Assembly: GCA_030147905.1 (NCBI GenBank)
Contig: JASBUM010000216.1
Coordinates: 1-5,780 of the forward strand
From: Acidimangrovimonas sp.
Lineage (GTDB): Bacteria > Pseudomonadota > Alphaproteobacteria > Rhodobacterales > Rhodobacteraceae
Direction: 5' to 3'
DNA length: 5,780 nt
The stretch's first letter is position 1, and the number at the start of each line of letters is the position of its first letter. The translations under genes were made by a program, and so were the position numbers. Below the pieces are notes generated by a model. The model worked only from the letters and a program-made list of their open reading frames with translations. It was not told the origin of the DNA and did not search any database. Of the stretch, positions 5,621 through 5,780 are shown piece by piece.

Positions 5621-5780
5621 TTCGGGTGCCTCAGCCGCGGGTTGGCAAGGATCGAGATGACATCGGCCAGCATGTTCAGCCCGATATAGATCGCGGCAAA
5701 GACCAGCCCGCAGGCCTGCACCACCGGCACGTCGCGCTTGGCGACGTGGTCGACCAGATATTGCCCCATGCCCGGATAGA
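5617..5780 (-). CDS. DppB-type permease subunit, C-terminal end only (cut by window edge)
   Basis: The last 53 codons of an inner-membrane permease precede a TGA at 5619-5617. The end of the DppB/OppB family is clear: a hydrophobic last membrane segment, GLVFAAIYIGLNMLADV, followed by the short cytoplasmic tail SILANPRLRHPK, where D-x-x-x-x-x-x-x-P-R is the typical finish of this subunit. The stop overlaps the start of the DppC-type gene in the sequence ATGA, so the two permeases are translationally linked. The rest of the gene, and probably a periplasmic solute-binding protein gene and the operon promoter, lie to the right of the window. Confidence 0.93.
   Translation of the reverse strand, partial: YPGMGQYLVDHVAKRDVPVVQACGLVFAAIYIGLNMLADVISILANPRLRHPK

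Noticed and set aside
4739..5689. A 316-codon plus-strand open frame opposite the permease gene
   Set aside because: Its translation is almost entirely H, R, D, Q and A, the usual antisense shadow of a hydrophobic membrane protein; the minus strand gives a perfect DppC permease.

Overview
The window is GC-rich chromosomal DNA of an alphaproteobacterium, most likely of the Rhodobacteraceae (Roseobacter/Paracoccus/Rhodobacter type). This rests on the style of the proteins (a short-N-terminus LpxD, a Tat-exported M15-like peptidase, a Dpp-type importer with a double ATPase), on strong GC bias at third codon positions, and on an intergenic palindromic element of a kind I associate with this family. 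No search was run, so the taxonomic call is inference.

Layout, left to right. Positions 1-550 (minus) are the N-terminal 183 codons of lpxD, an early lipid A enzyme, cut by the left edge. A gap of about 450 bases separates it from the divergent gene at 1006-1575 (plus), a small Tat-secreted peptidoglycan peptidase-like protein (DUF882 / M15 / MepK-YcbK type). A strong GC hairpin follows its stop. At 1812-2756 (plus) lies an alpha/beta hydrolase of the hormone-sensitive-lipase (family IV) esterase group with its catalytic motifs intact. Positions 2757-3147 are a convergent intergenic region. It holds a compact nested palindromic element (2899-3017) that looks like a dispersed Rhodobacterales repeat and could also act as a terminator.

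The right-hand half is a leftward (minus-strand) operon for a peptide/nickel/opine-family ABC importer. The C-terminus of a DppB-type permease (5617-5780, cut by the right edge) overlaps a complete DppC-type permease (4802-5620) by an ATGA junction. That permease overlaps a fused two-domain ATPase (3148-4809, GTG start) by 8 bases. The fused ATPase replaces the separate DppD and DppF subunits, so the visible part supplies nearly the whole membrane/ATPase assembly. A periplasmic solute-binding protein gene is expected off the right edge.

Two of the left-hand genes concern the envelope (lipid A synthesis and peptidoglycan). The esterase and the importer have unknown substrates, and nothing in the window links them to each other. 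I see no phage, IS, CRISPR, tRNA or rRNA features and no clear new defence or biosynthetic system. The most unusual structure is the nested palindrome at 2899-3017.
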